Shown here: positions 47,859 through 57,844 of the stretch, piece by piece
How the letters are laid out: the number at the start of each line of letters is the position of its first letter
How positions within the stretch are numbered: position 1 is the stretch's first letter
Assembly: GCA_964007475.1 (NCBI GenBank)
Contig: OZ023273.1
Location: 67,350,445-67,414,444, forward strand
Length of the DNA: 64,000 nt
Origin: Hybos culiciformis
Lineage: Eukaryota > Arthropoda > Insecta > Diptera > Hybotidae
Direction: 5' to 3'
Notes under the pieces: model-generated
Told to the model about the DNA's origin: nothing
Databases searched by the model: none
What the model saw: the letters and a program-made list of their open reading frames with translations, nothing else
Position numbers and translations under genes: made by a program

Positions 47859-48738
47859 TTAAAATACACTAAATAATGGCTCGCCAAGCATTATCTGGGT
47901 GATGTTAGCAACTGCATGGAAGCACATAGAATGTTTTTCTAAACTATTTCGGAAAGGAGTATTTAATACTTTAAATTGCTTCATTCTTTTGTTTATAGTT
48001 TCGTCTCTGGACATTATAGCTTTGTGCCGGATATTGTTATTTTGAGAAGGAAGTATGAAATATTTTTGGTCTTTGTAACCTTTGTCAGCTAAAGTCAATT
48101 CATCATAATTGACAGCATAAATATAGGCATCTCTGGCTAACTTCAGATCCGAATATTCCCCACAAGGATACCCTCCATGTGTCCAAACAATAAAACCAGT
48201 TCGAATGCAGAGACCGATTTCATAGCGCAATCCTGGACCATTAAATTTGTGGCTGTACCATTTCGAACTGAACGGTGACGGCTCCAATATTTTAAAATTA
48301 ACACCTTCTAGAGAAGTAAAACACGTTTGCCCTTGGATAGAACCATCATACCTTTTTTCCCAAATTACCTGAAACATTTTATAATTATTGATTGACCATA
48401 ACTTCATTTGTATAAGTGCATACCATATTCAAATTGGACAATAAATTCACAAAACACCATGTCCATTTACGGATAGTCTTTTCGTCTGCTTTTAAAATTG
48501 CTTTAGAAGTGTGTTCAGTGTTATATTGCTTTAGAAACATTAAGCACCACAAAAGATGTTTTGGACGACAATCAGCAGGTCTAATATCCTTCAAGAGTTC
48601 CCAAATTTTTTCACAAGCTAAAGGGCTTACACCAAAAAATGCCCTAAATCGTCGCGCCCCTATTTTTATACTTGATTTTAGCTTATGTCCTGTGTAGGAA
48701 TGTCCTATTTTCCAAAACAAATTGCTTTTATAGTTCAT
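47859..48738 (-). CDS. DDE transposase, IS5/ISL2EU (PIF/Harbinger-related), two exons
   Basis: Exon 1 is 48424-48738 (ATG at 48738). The intron is 48369-48423 (55 bp, GTATGC...TTTCAG, phase 0). Exon 2 is 47859-48368. The spliced product is about 274 residues. Exon 1 holds the N-terminal helix-rich part (FGVSPLACEKIWELL). Exon 2 holds the catalytic fold: ILEPSPFSSKWYSHKFNGPG, LRYEIGLCIRTGFIVWTHGG, the D of TLADKGY, and a C-terminal block with LEKHSMCFHAVANITQIM. The position that is normally aspartate in the first catalytic motif (VDGT in relatives as I recall them) reads SLEGV, with glutamate for aspartate. The copy may therefore be catalytically altered. The family is frequent in oomycetes, diatoms and other protists as I recall, which makes its host range worth checking. 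The open frames, good splice sites and well-preserved termini point to a fairly young insertion. Confidence 0.85.
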
Positions 48739-50207
48739 TACTAAAATATAACAATATTAAATAAAGTATGAAAATAAGGAATTTAGTAAAATAGTAGGTA
48801 TTTCAACAAAAGTACGAATAATTAAAAAAAAGTTTTAGTGTGTATTGATTTAAAAGAATTGGAAATATGTAAAAAACCTAAATGATTGGAATGACTCAGT
48901 AGGACATAAAAATACGAGTTATTTACATGAGTAAAATTTATGCCTCAAATCCGAAATATTTTATTATTGGGGTGAAAGATATATTCGTAACGAAAAATTT
49001 AGTGATTTACTTTAACTATAATTTTATAAATTTACTTTTATAAATAAATGCTTTATAATTAAAAAAACGCATAGTTCCATATTTTAAATTAGTTTTAATA
49101 AAGGTATTTCAATGTTTTGTTGTATACCTATTGTATAATTTTAGAATATTATTTGAAAATTTTTGTACTGTACATCAGGTACAATTATGTTGAAAACCAT
49201 AATCCAAGTTTGTGATTTAAACTGAACAAAAATTTCATAAGCAATTTAATGAAAAAAGGTTTAATTTTCGAAAACTTTTAGATTCTTAATTATTTAGATT
49301 TTTTTTTTTTCTTTATTTGAAAAAGCGTTTTTTTTTATTTGCTGAAAATGTGTTCAAAATTTATTTCTAATTATTTGCCAAAATGCAAATCAAAAATGAT
49401 TAAAATTATTTTTATTCAACACATATTACTTTTTTTGATATTATTAAAAAAGAAAAATCCAATGAAAATCTTTCTTTCGAGAAATCTACCCATTTGAAAA
49501 CATACGTTTCCCGTGATTTAACTCACGGGAATCGCATTTTTTAAAATGATATTTCAGTGCTCTAAAATAATATTTTTCAACAAATAAAATTTTGTTAAAT
49601 AGTGCCTCAAAACTTCTTCAAATTTTTACTAATATTATTTTCACAATCTATCTTGGGGCTGTTGAAATTAATTTATAAGTAGTAAGGAGTTGGAAGCAAA
49701 TTAAACGTACGGGAAAACCGTTTTGTGTGCGTGAAAATGATTATTTATACATACGTTGTAGTTATGTTGTCTGCTTACTTTTTATTTTATATTTCCCAAA
49801 ATAATTATTTAATTAGTTAGTTCGCTATATTGAAAATTACATATTACAGAAATAAAACGTAAATTCCACTTTTTTTAAAAATTAAAAATTTGATAAAATT
49901 ATTGTAAAATGTAATAACAAATTTTTTTGTTGTTTACTACAAAAAATTTTAGTCACCACAATTTTTATTGCTGACAGTCCTTATTGCTCATAGTCTTTTT
50001 ATTCTGAAGTTCAATCTTTTGTCTCTATTTTTCTTTATTTTAAAAAAGGGTTTTGGTGTTTCCATATTGCAGAACATGTAAAAAGCTTCGCAAACTAATA
50101 GAACAAAAAGACAACTCTGATATTTAAATTGGAAAAAGTCTTTTTTTTCGTTTATGTTTTTATTGCAAATATTATTAATATATATTGTGTTATTAATTGC
50201 TTAAATA
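48739..50207. promoter_or_regulatory. Central spacer between the two divergent transposon genes
   Basis: The 1.47-kb spacer must contain both promoters. A perfect 8-bp hairpin TTCCCGTG/CACGGGAA with an 8-base loop lies at 49508-49531, about the middle of the element. No open frame or other clear motif is seen. Confidence 0.4.
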
Positions 50208-51084
50208 ATGAATTCGAATAAAAAACGAGGAAATTTAAGTGTTGGAGAAAAAGAAAATTTTCAACATAAAATTTGGAAAGAGTCTCCTGCAGGAGACGAA
50301 CAAAAGGCATTGGAAAAAATGTTTAAAAATGGCGACATCAAAATAAGTGATACACCTAAGATTGTTCGCGAAAAAACACAATTTTTCAGGAATTTTCCCC
50401 AGCTGTATTTGGTGCTAAATTTCGGAAGACCAAAGCTAAACTTGGATTAAATTGTAGGCCGAAAGTAAGTTAATTGTTTAAAATAATAAAAGTTGACTAT
50501 TTATTTTTGTAGTAAAAAAAGTTACAAAAGAATATGAAGAAATACCGCAAATAGGCGGCAGTATAATTGTAGATACACCAGAAATCCAAGCCAGTGATTT
50601 TAGCACAGAAGAAGATTTGGTTGAATATTTAAATCCTCCAGTTGGTAGATGGATGTACACAGATCACACGGAAAACTGTGACATTGTGTGTGTTGCTGTT
50701 CCAATTATTTCTGGAGCAGGTGAAATCTCCAAAGATGGATTTAAAGTTGTGATATTTTATACCTGGCTTTCTGCACTATTTGATGCCAAAGAACTGTTTG
50801 AAGATGAAATAAATAACATTGATCAAACAAAGAAAATTGACCCAGATCATCCAAAAATTCACTCTTATACCACCACTTTATTGGATGCAGGCATCACGAA
50901 AAACTCCAGACCCAAGGGATCAATCGTCGTTCCATTATCTACTAGAGTTCAACGAGAGATAGGAACTTGGAAAAAAAAGGCAATTAAAAAGGCCGATGGT
51001 ACAAAAATTATTCTCTTAGAATTCAGAGGGTATCAGCAAAATACAATAATCAAAGATGCAGATACTAGCATTTCATTTGACTAA
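50208..51084 (+). CDS. Transposon partner protein of unknown function, two exons, one apparent frameshift
   Basis: The ATG at 50208 opens a lysine/glutamate-rich N terminus. Coding sense then continues in another frame near 50388: from EFSPAVFGAKFRKTKAK the reading is clean to about 50450, implying a one-base deletion or a sequence error. An intron follows (acceptor at 50511-50512). GTAAGT at 50465 is the strongest donor but GTAGGC near 50453 fits the phase better. Exon 2 runs 50513-51084, with GGSIIVDTP, VEYLNPPVGRWMYT, ENCDIVCVAVPIISG, DGFKVVIFYTWLSALFDAKE, HPKIHSY, a VP-STRVQREI segment, ILLEFRGYQ and a C terminus DADTSISFD. The product is about 270 residues. I do not recognise the family. 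The alternation of short strands with W/Y positions suggests a beta-sandwich, but that is a guess. Its placement inside the terminal repeats, opposite the transposase, argues that it belongs to the transposon. Confidence 0.65.
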
Positions 51085-51277
51085 AAATTTAAATTTTTAT
51101 GAAATACATTAAAAAAAAAGATTAAAAAGAAAAAGCCAACATTATAATTTTTTTTGAATAAAACTTTTTTTGAATAAAACAATAAAAAATATTTGAATAA
51201 TAGACAAAATTTAATTTTTTGAATAATTTCCCGCACCACCCTGTATTGAAGAAAATATTTTGAATTAAATTCAATAA

Positions 51278-51334
51278 TTTAGTTTTAAGCATTGTAATAA
51301 TTTTACAGAAAATAAAGATTTAGTTTTCGTACAG
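51278..51334 (+). repeat. 57-bp fragment of the LTR-like repeat
   Basis: It matches about 47424-47480 with a single A/G difference, from TTTAGTTTTAAGCATTG to TTTTCGTACAG. It lies 35 bp outside the right end of the two-gene transposon. It is probably part of the 3' LTR of the element into which that transposon jumped. Confidence 0.7.
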
Positions 51335-51606
51335 TGAAAGTAACTAAAAAAGTAACTATTTTTTATAAATGTAGAATTAACCCTGACAAACTGGAAAATG
51401 AAAGTGGAATATACATATTCGGGACTATATTTTTATATTAAAAATCCAGTTCATTTTCCTGAAATATTCCCGAAAGCAGCATATTCCACAATATTCTCCT
51501 AATGCGAACACCATATATAAGAACTTGCATATGCCCTTATGTAAGTTAGGAAAAAAAACAAGTTACCAACTTTTTTGGTTTTTTTGCACAAGTTTGCGCA
51601 AATTTC

Positions 51607-52266
51607 TTGTTATTCTGGTCTCCGTTCTATCAAGTTCACATTGATAGAATTGAATCCATTCAGAAAAAGTTTCTGAGATTTGCTTTACGCAAGTTACCTT
51701 GGTCTGACCCACTTGTTCTTCCATCTTATCAGAACAGACTTAATTTGATTAATTTGACTTCATTAGAAAAAAGGCGAGAGGTGGCTGATCTCATTTTCCT
51801 AATTGAAATTATTAACTATAATATAGTATCCAAATATATTTCCAATAACATTCATTTTACTACAAATTTTAGATTGCGCTCCCCAAATCTCTTTGTTACT
51901 TTTCCCCATAGAACTAATTATTGTAAATTTGAACCTGTCAATCGAATGTTGATTTTAGGTAATAGATACAAAGATTTGATTGACATTTCCTTATCAAAAC
52001 AAATTCAAAAAACTCGATTATTTAACCATAGATATTGACTTTCGCTAAAAATATTTTATTTCTTACGAATAGAATTATGTCTGTAATTTAATTCTTGCTA
52101 AGATAATTATTTTTTGTTTTTTTAGTATAATAAATATTAAATAATAAATTCTTTCATTTATTATGTAAGTTAATTTTTGCTTAGATATTGTATATTTTTT
52201 GTAAACTGTAGATTTAAGCTTTTTTGTAAACTGTTTGAATTAAGCAGATATGAAATAAATAAATAA
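51607..52266 (+). pseudogene. 5'-truncated non-LTR retrotransposon (jockey/I-like), reverse-transcriptase C-terminal end
   Basis: A 143-codon frame (51607-52038, TGA stop) begins within coding sequence at TTG, without a start codon. It reads FWSPFYQVHIDRIESIQKKF, LRFALRKLPW and LPSYQNRLNLINLTSLEKRR. This is the region after the reverse-transcriptase domain in jockey- and I-type LINEs. About 210 bp of 3' untranslated sequence follow, with two copies of TTTTGTAAACTG, ending in an (AAAT)n tail at about 52252-52266. The truncated 5' end and simple tail are standard for a dead LINE insertion. The frame itself is still open, so the insertion is not very old. A paralogous unoccupied site is present near 53806-53850. 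Confidence 0.88.
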
Positions 52267-52267
52267 A

Positions 52268-52490
52268 TATTTTGAATGTTGGCACTGTTTTTTTTTTAAA
52301 GAAAAAAAGAAAAACCTGTCTATTTTTTATTAAAACAAAAATAAAAAACAAAAAAGTTTTAAAAATTTTGAATATAACTCCTAATTTTCTATCTAGCTTT
52401 TAAAAAGCTAAAATGTGGACGGATTTCTTTAATGTAGGATAAGAACTTAAACTTACCTTAGAAAATAATTTTGGAAGGGTTTCATAGCAG
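52268..52490. repeat. Dispersed repeat, copy 1 right part (interrupted by LINE)
   Basis: Together with 51540-51606 this forms one copy of a repeat also found at 53768-53990. Shared words are GCACAAGTTTGCGCAAATTT (before the LINE), then ATTTTGAATGTTG, AAAACCTGTC (AAAACCCTGTC in the other copy), TTAGAAAATA and others after it. Confidence 0.7.
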
Positions 52491-52587
52491 AGCTTTAAAA
52501 CTTGCATAACGCTTATGCTGCATAAGAACTAACATAATATCTAGCTTTTCCTATATAAAAACATAAACAAAAAATAACCTGCGTATC

Positions 52588-53758
52588 CAGCGGCGGATCT
52601 ACCTATACGCTAATGAAGCTGCAGCTTCAGGCCCTGGACGTAAAAGGGGACTCAAAACCAAAGTACATTTTAGAGTAAATAAACAAACTTGGTTATAACA
52701 TATGAATAATTACTAAAATTTACTAGAATATGTTAATAGGCCTATTTTGGTTTCGGATATCATACTAAAGTGATGTAAAAGAAAGTTCGATCGGAAAACA
52801 AAATCAGTTATGGTTTCAGAGTTTATAAAACTTTAAAGTCGGCTGAAATATGAAAGCTTATTACTATTTTTTTTCTCAAAAAAATAAATCGAAGAAAACA
52901 ATTTTTTTTTGTGAAAATAAATTTTAATTTTTGGAAACAGTAAATTAAAAAAAAATATTTAAAAAAAGGTTTTTTTGTGAAAATAAATTATAATTTAGAA
53001 AAAAATAAATTAAAAAACGCTACGTATTTTGGATATTTTTTAAGGATTATCTTCTCACTTACATATACCTACTTAGATTTCTAAAATGTTTGCAATTATT
53101 AGATTTAGATGATGAGTAGGACAATTTTATTAAATTCCAGTTGGTAAAAAGATCTATCAGAGACAAACTGAATCCTTTTCATTTGAATTTTTAATGTGAT
53201 TATTTTTCGACAATTTTTATACGATAAACGGAAACCATAATTGACTTTTTTTCGGAGAGCTTTTAATTTTCTTTTATTTTCCGACAGGTGAAATCGAGTG
53301 AAACTTTTCAGAAAATGACTCAAGTATCACTCCACTTCGGAAACCAAAAAACGGCCCTTAGGAGGGCTGTTTATTACGTCGTGACACTCCTATAATATTT
53401 AAAAAACTGTAATAATATATTTAAATAAAAAAAAAATACAAATAAAGCATAATATTTTTCTTGGCGTTTGCTATTTCTTTACTCGAATTATCTGTTAAGC
53501 TAATCTAATCCGATTGAAATTTTTATTGCTTAAAAATTCTAGAAAACTTCTTCAATTCTTAAAATGTCTGGAGTCCTATTTTTGTTTATTTAAATTTATT
53601 GTTTTTGAATTCAAATTATTTTCCTATTATTTATGTAGGTACATACATATATATTTTTTTTAAGTTTTTCTTAACATTGGTTTTAAAAACAGGCAATGTA
53701 CTTAAGGGCCCCGAAAAAAACTAGGCTTCAGGTCCCAAAAAACTTAGGTCCGCCACTG
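52588..53758. mobile_element. 1.17-kb hAT-type element
   Basis: The left end CAGCGGCGGATCTACC and the right end, in reverse complement, CAGTGGCGGACCTAAG are imperfect inverted repeats. The exact 8-bp duplication TGCGTATC flanks it at 52580-52587 and 53759-53766. An internal stem ACGGCCCTTAGGAGGGCTGT lies near 53352-53371. The minus-strand frame at 53105-53323 is not recognisable as transposase. Confidence 0.92.
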
Positions 53759-53767
53759 TGCGTATCC

Positions 53768-53990
53768 CAACTTTTCTTTTTTTAGCTGCCAACTTTTCTT
53801 TTTTTTTGCACAAGTTTGCGCAAATTTCCCCTTATTTTGAATGTTGATGCTGTTTTTTTTTTTTTTTTCAAGAAGAACACAAAACCCTGTCGTTTTTTAA
53901 TTCAAAAAAAATCGTATAAAAAACTAAAGTGTGAACAGATTTCTCGTATGTAGCATTTGAACCTACCTTAGAAAATACGTTTAGAAAGGC
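53768..53990. repeat. Dispersed repeat, copy 2 (empty-site paralogue of the LINE insertion)
   Basis: It contains GCACAAGTTTGCGCAAATTT directly followed by CCCCTTATTTTGAATGTTG. In copy 1, these two words are separated by the LINE fragment. The downstream part (GATTTCT, ACCTTAGAAAATA) matches 52430-52475. Confidence 0.7.
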
Positions 53991-56835
53991 TTAAAAAAAT
54001 TATAATCTTAAAATCTAACTATTTTATTTATCAAAAAATGCATTCTATATTTCGACTTTTATAAATAAAATAACCCATGATAAATATTATTCTTATTAAA
54101 AGTCTTCTAAGTTCCAATTGAAATCCAATTGAAAATTATTTTAATGAAATGCAAAACTTTTTCTATAATATTGCAAATAAAAATTAGCCAAAAAATTTGT
54201 TCCCAAAAAAAAGAAAAAGTAGAAAATATTTTTTTTTTATGTCAGTGAATTTTCCTAATTCCTTTTCAGACTATATTTTGTATTACCTTCAAGAAAAAAA
54301 AAATATTTTTTTTTTTAAATAAAATATCATAAGAATTTTCTTGTCCTAATAGCAATGTCCCAGGCTCATTTGCGTAAACAAAAATTATTTTCTTTTGTTT
54401 TCCAATTACCACAATGTTTTTATTTTTTTATATTTTTTGTTTTAATATTCTTATATTTAAAAGGCTTAAGAATGAAAAAATGAATTGGGTATAAAAAAAA
54501 ACTTACAGCACCATTAATTTTTGGGCGTAAAATTTCTTCTTAATAATTATAATAATGTCTATTTTTATGTTTTTAGTTACATGAATAAAAAAATTGATTT
54601 TCAATGTTTTCTTTAAATTTTTTTTAAAATAGCAAAACAAAAATTAAATTACAGAATAAAATTTACAAAAATAAAAGCTAAGTATTGTAAAACCTTTTAA
54701 TATTAACAAAACTTAAAGTTTTAAAGTCTTAAAAAAAAACCAAATAATTTTCATTAAAATATCCGCTCGATTAAAAAAAATAAACAAACGCCGAACCGAA
54801 ATTATGAATTAAAGGTTTAATATTTCTGCGGTTACAACATGTAATATTTCTTTTTAAATCAAAAGTCAACAAATAATGTCGTTTATTCACAATAAATATT
54901 CATATTTCAGACAATGAAACAAATTTAAGTTTAAGTTTTAATGTCATCATAATCACAAACAAAAAAACGAGATTAAAAATCAAAGTATTACTAACCATAA
55001 AATTGAACATTTAAAAACTTTATAAACTCTATTTTAATTTAATTTAATATTGATGATGTTGATGATGTCTCTTTGTTTTTCTTCAAACCAAAGAAATACA
55101 TATATTGTATATATATAATATCTGTCTGATTGCGGAAAAACTTTCTGCTAATTTCTGCTAATAATTTAATTATCGAATTATATATAATAAAATTCGTTAA
55201 CGCAGAATATTGCCAAAATTTGTAATTTACTACACTCATTTTAAGCCCACAATAATGTTGATAGCACGATTTTTATTAAAGTTTTCATTAAATAAAATCG
55301 ACTGATTTTTCTTTCCAACACACAAGAAATTATAGAAAAGAGAATCCTTAATTTTAATAATATAATGTGTTCGAAAAGTGTAAACATTTTTAATTAAAAG
55401 TTTGTAAAGAATTTTTCTTTGTGAAAAATTTCGCAAGCGAAAAGAATTAAATTTACATTGATTTTTATATATACTTTACTTATACATATACATTTTTTAT
55501 GTGTATACAATACAATGTAAACAGAATTTTCATTAGCACAAATTGCGGAAAATTTATTTCTAAACCAAAATCATAACGTTTTACAAAAATTATTAAATTA
55601 TGTTTCCATTTAAATAAAATACATGATTATTATTGTTTTTATTCAAACAATGATACAAAATGGAAAAAAAATTTGCTGCGTGCGATCTGTGTCTAAGTGT
55701 ACTAACTTTTAGACATTTCAGCAGTAAAACATAATCTTTTTAATTCAATTAGATATTGAATATGTCACCTTCCCCACACACATTGCTGGAAAGAAGACCG
55801 ATTCAACGACTTTTTAAAAATGTTTTCCGTGTATGTAAACATGGTCGCATGCTGTGCAAATTTTTATTAACAACAAATATTTGATTTTTATTATTTAAAA
55901 ACATCAAAAGAAATATTAGATTTAATGTGATTTTGAACAGCACCACTAAATTTTAAAGAGCCAGTTGAACGATGGTATGTACGTTACGATAGAAACTAAA
56001 ATTCATAATCTAATCAATTTTTTTGATTAGTTTTGCAAATAAAAAATAAATAAATAAAACCTTAATATAAACTAAAAACAATTTGAAGTAGTTTTCAATA
56101 GCAATATCTCCAGAGTTTAATATTTTCATTTTTCACTGAACTCAATAAAACAAAAACATCAAATCAAAATAGGGAAAACAAAAAAAAAATCAATACTTAA
56201 CTTTTACAATATAACTAGTAAAATTCAAATCAAATTTCTGATTTGTTTATACCTGAAATGAATGTAAAAACTTGTAACTGACTTGTAATAACATAGATTT
56301 ACAATGTATATAAAATTTATTTGCTAAGCATTTTTATTTTCGCATTTTCTTCTGTTTGCATGAACACAAATTCCAATTCTAGTGGGAATAGTAAAAAATG
56401 AAGATTTATTAAAGGATATTTTTCTATTATATCTTGCTTTTATATATTTTAAGTAACAATAATGTTGTTATCCCATGAGTTTTATAATATCGTACATATA
56501 AAATAAAAAAGTAATGTTTTGGTTTTTAAATATTTTCGAGATTAACTAAAATCTTTTATTCATTAATTTTTTTCGGATCATGAAACTCATAATTTTTAAT
56601 AATTTGCAGACATCTAATTTTATAGTTTTAATTTAGAATTTGTTACTAATCCACGCAGTACACTATGAAGTGTACTATGAAGTTCAACTAGGGTTCAACT
56701 TGGGAGTTAACCTGACTAAACCCAACAAATTATGTTAACTCTTTCCATGTAAACGGTTAAACCTGTTAAAAGTAAGCAACAGCTGTTTCTTTTTTGTTCT
56801 CAATTCAACCACAGTTCAACTACAGGCATTTTAGA
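53991..56835. other. AT-rich noncoding stretch
   Basis: About 2.8 kb without a supportable gene. At 56650-56830 several GTTCAACT/AGTTCAAC words recur around the insertion site of the next hAT element, indicating an older unrecognised repeat. Confidence 0.5.
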
Positions 56836-56843
56836 CTACATCA

Positions 56844-57836
56844 CAGTAGCGGATCCAGCACGAATTTGAGGGGGGCGATTTGGAAAAAATGTTTGTTAAA
56901 CTTTTTAAAAAAAATTTTAATAGTTATAAAAACAGTAGTTTTATATTATAATATTTAGACATGTTTACTATTTTAAAAATGAAAAAAATATTTAAATTAA
57001 AAGATTAACATTAATTTTTCATAATTTAAATTTTGTGAGATAACACCAACAGCTGTCTTGAACCTAGAAAAAATTAGTTCTGAATTTTTAAATTACATAA
57101 GTTACTCACATAATTTACGTAATATCTGTAGTTAACAACTAGTTCAAAATTAAATCAATTTTTCGTTTGCTTTTGTTTGCAAATCTCTGAATTATTTGAA
57201 TTGGCTCCAAGTTCATTTGGTAATGTGAATTTAATAGAGCAAGACCGACTAACCTTTCTTGACTCATATTACTTCTTAGTCAAGTTTTCAATCGTTTTAA
57301 TCCGGAGAAACTTCTTTCACAAGAAGAAACACTAACTGGAACAGTATAAAAAATTTGTAGCAGCCTGTAATATTGGGATAAATATCTTTGCACAAGCTAT
57401 ACTGTGACTAAAAAATAAGACATCCTCCGGCAAAGTTACGTTACTGCTTTCCCATTTATTTTGCCATGGTTCAAGTTTTAATGATATTGTTGCTGCGACA
57501 TTGACGCGTCTCTAAAATATCATTAAAATCTTTTAATTTGATGATATTTTTTGGAAAAAGCCAGCACAGTTTCATAATTTCAGAGTTTTTCAAAATTTCA
57601 AAGACTGGCGTATTGAATACAAAAGATGCAGAATAATTAGCATGGACATTGATTGTTGTACTGTACTATAAACAATTTGGTGCAATAAAAATTTAAATTT
57701 GCAACATATAATAGTTTAAAACTAGAAAATTGACATAATAGTCGTTCTCCTGCCTGAGATATTGGAATAAAAATATTATCATACTGATTTGGAAGGGTGG
57801 CGATCGTCCGATCGCCCATACCTGGATCCGCCAGTG
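56844..57836 (-). mobile_element. 993-bp hAT element with transposase relic
   Basis: The left end CAGTAGCGGATCCAGCAC and the right end, in reverse complement, CACTGGCGGATCCAGGT are inverted. The exact 8-bp duplication CTACATCA flanks it at 56836-56843 and 57837-57844. A hAT dimerisation motif is recognisable on the minus strand. Subterminal GGGCGAT/GATCGCCC words are present. Confidence 0.92.
57180..57345 (-). pseudogene. hAT transposase C-terminal relic
   Basis: Minus-strand translation gives PVSVSSCERSFSGLKRLKT, a stop, then LRSNMSQERLVGLALLNSHY. This is the conserved hAT C-terminal dimerisation block with one internal stop. The rest of the transposase is not recognisable. It lies inside the 56844-57836 element and shows that this element derives from an autonomous hAT. 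Confidence 0.85.
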
Positions 57837-57844
57837 CTACATCA

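Larger units (their letters stand above)
47792..51243. mobile_element. Two-gene DNA transposon with 17-bp terminal inverted repeats (IS5/ISL2EU-like)
   Basis: The left terminus CAGGGTGTTGCGGGAAA (47792-47808) and the right terminus TTTCCCGCACCACCCTG (51227-51243) are inverted copies with one mismatch. The 3452-bp element carries a two-exon transposase on the minus strand and a second gene on the plus strand, transcribed away from each other from a 1.47-kb central spacer. No target-site duplication is visible (left flank GAGT, right flank TATT). It is inserted into the LTR-like element of 47191-51334. The minus-strand protein identifies a PIF/Harbinger-related IS5/ISL2EU-type family; the exact family needs a search. 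Confidence 0.88.
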
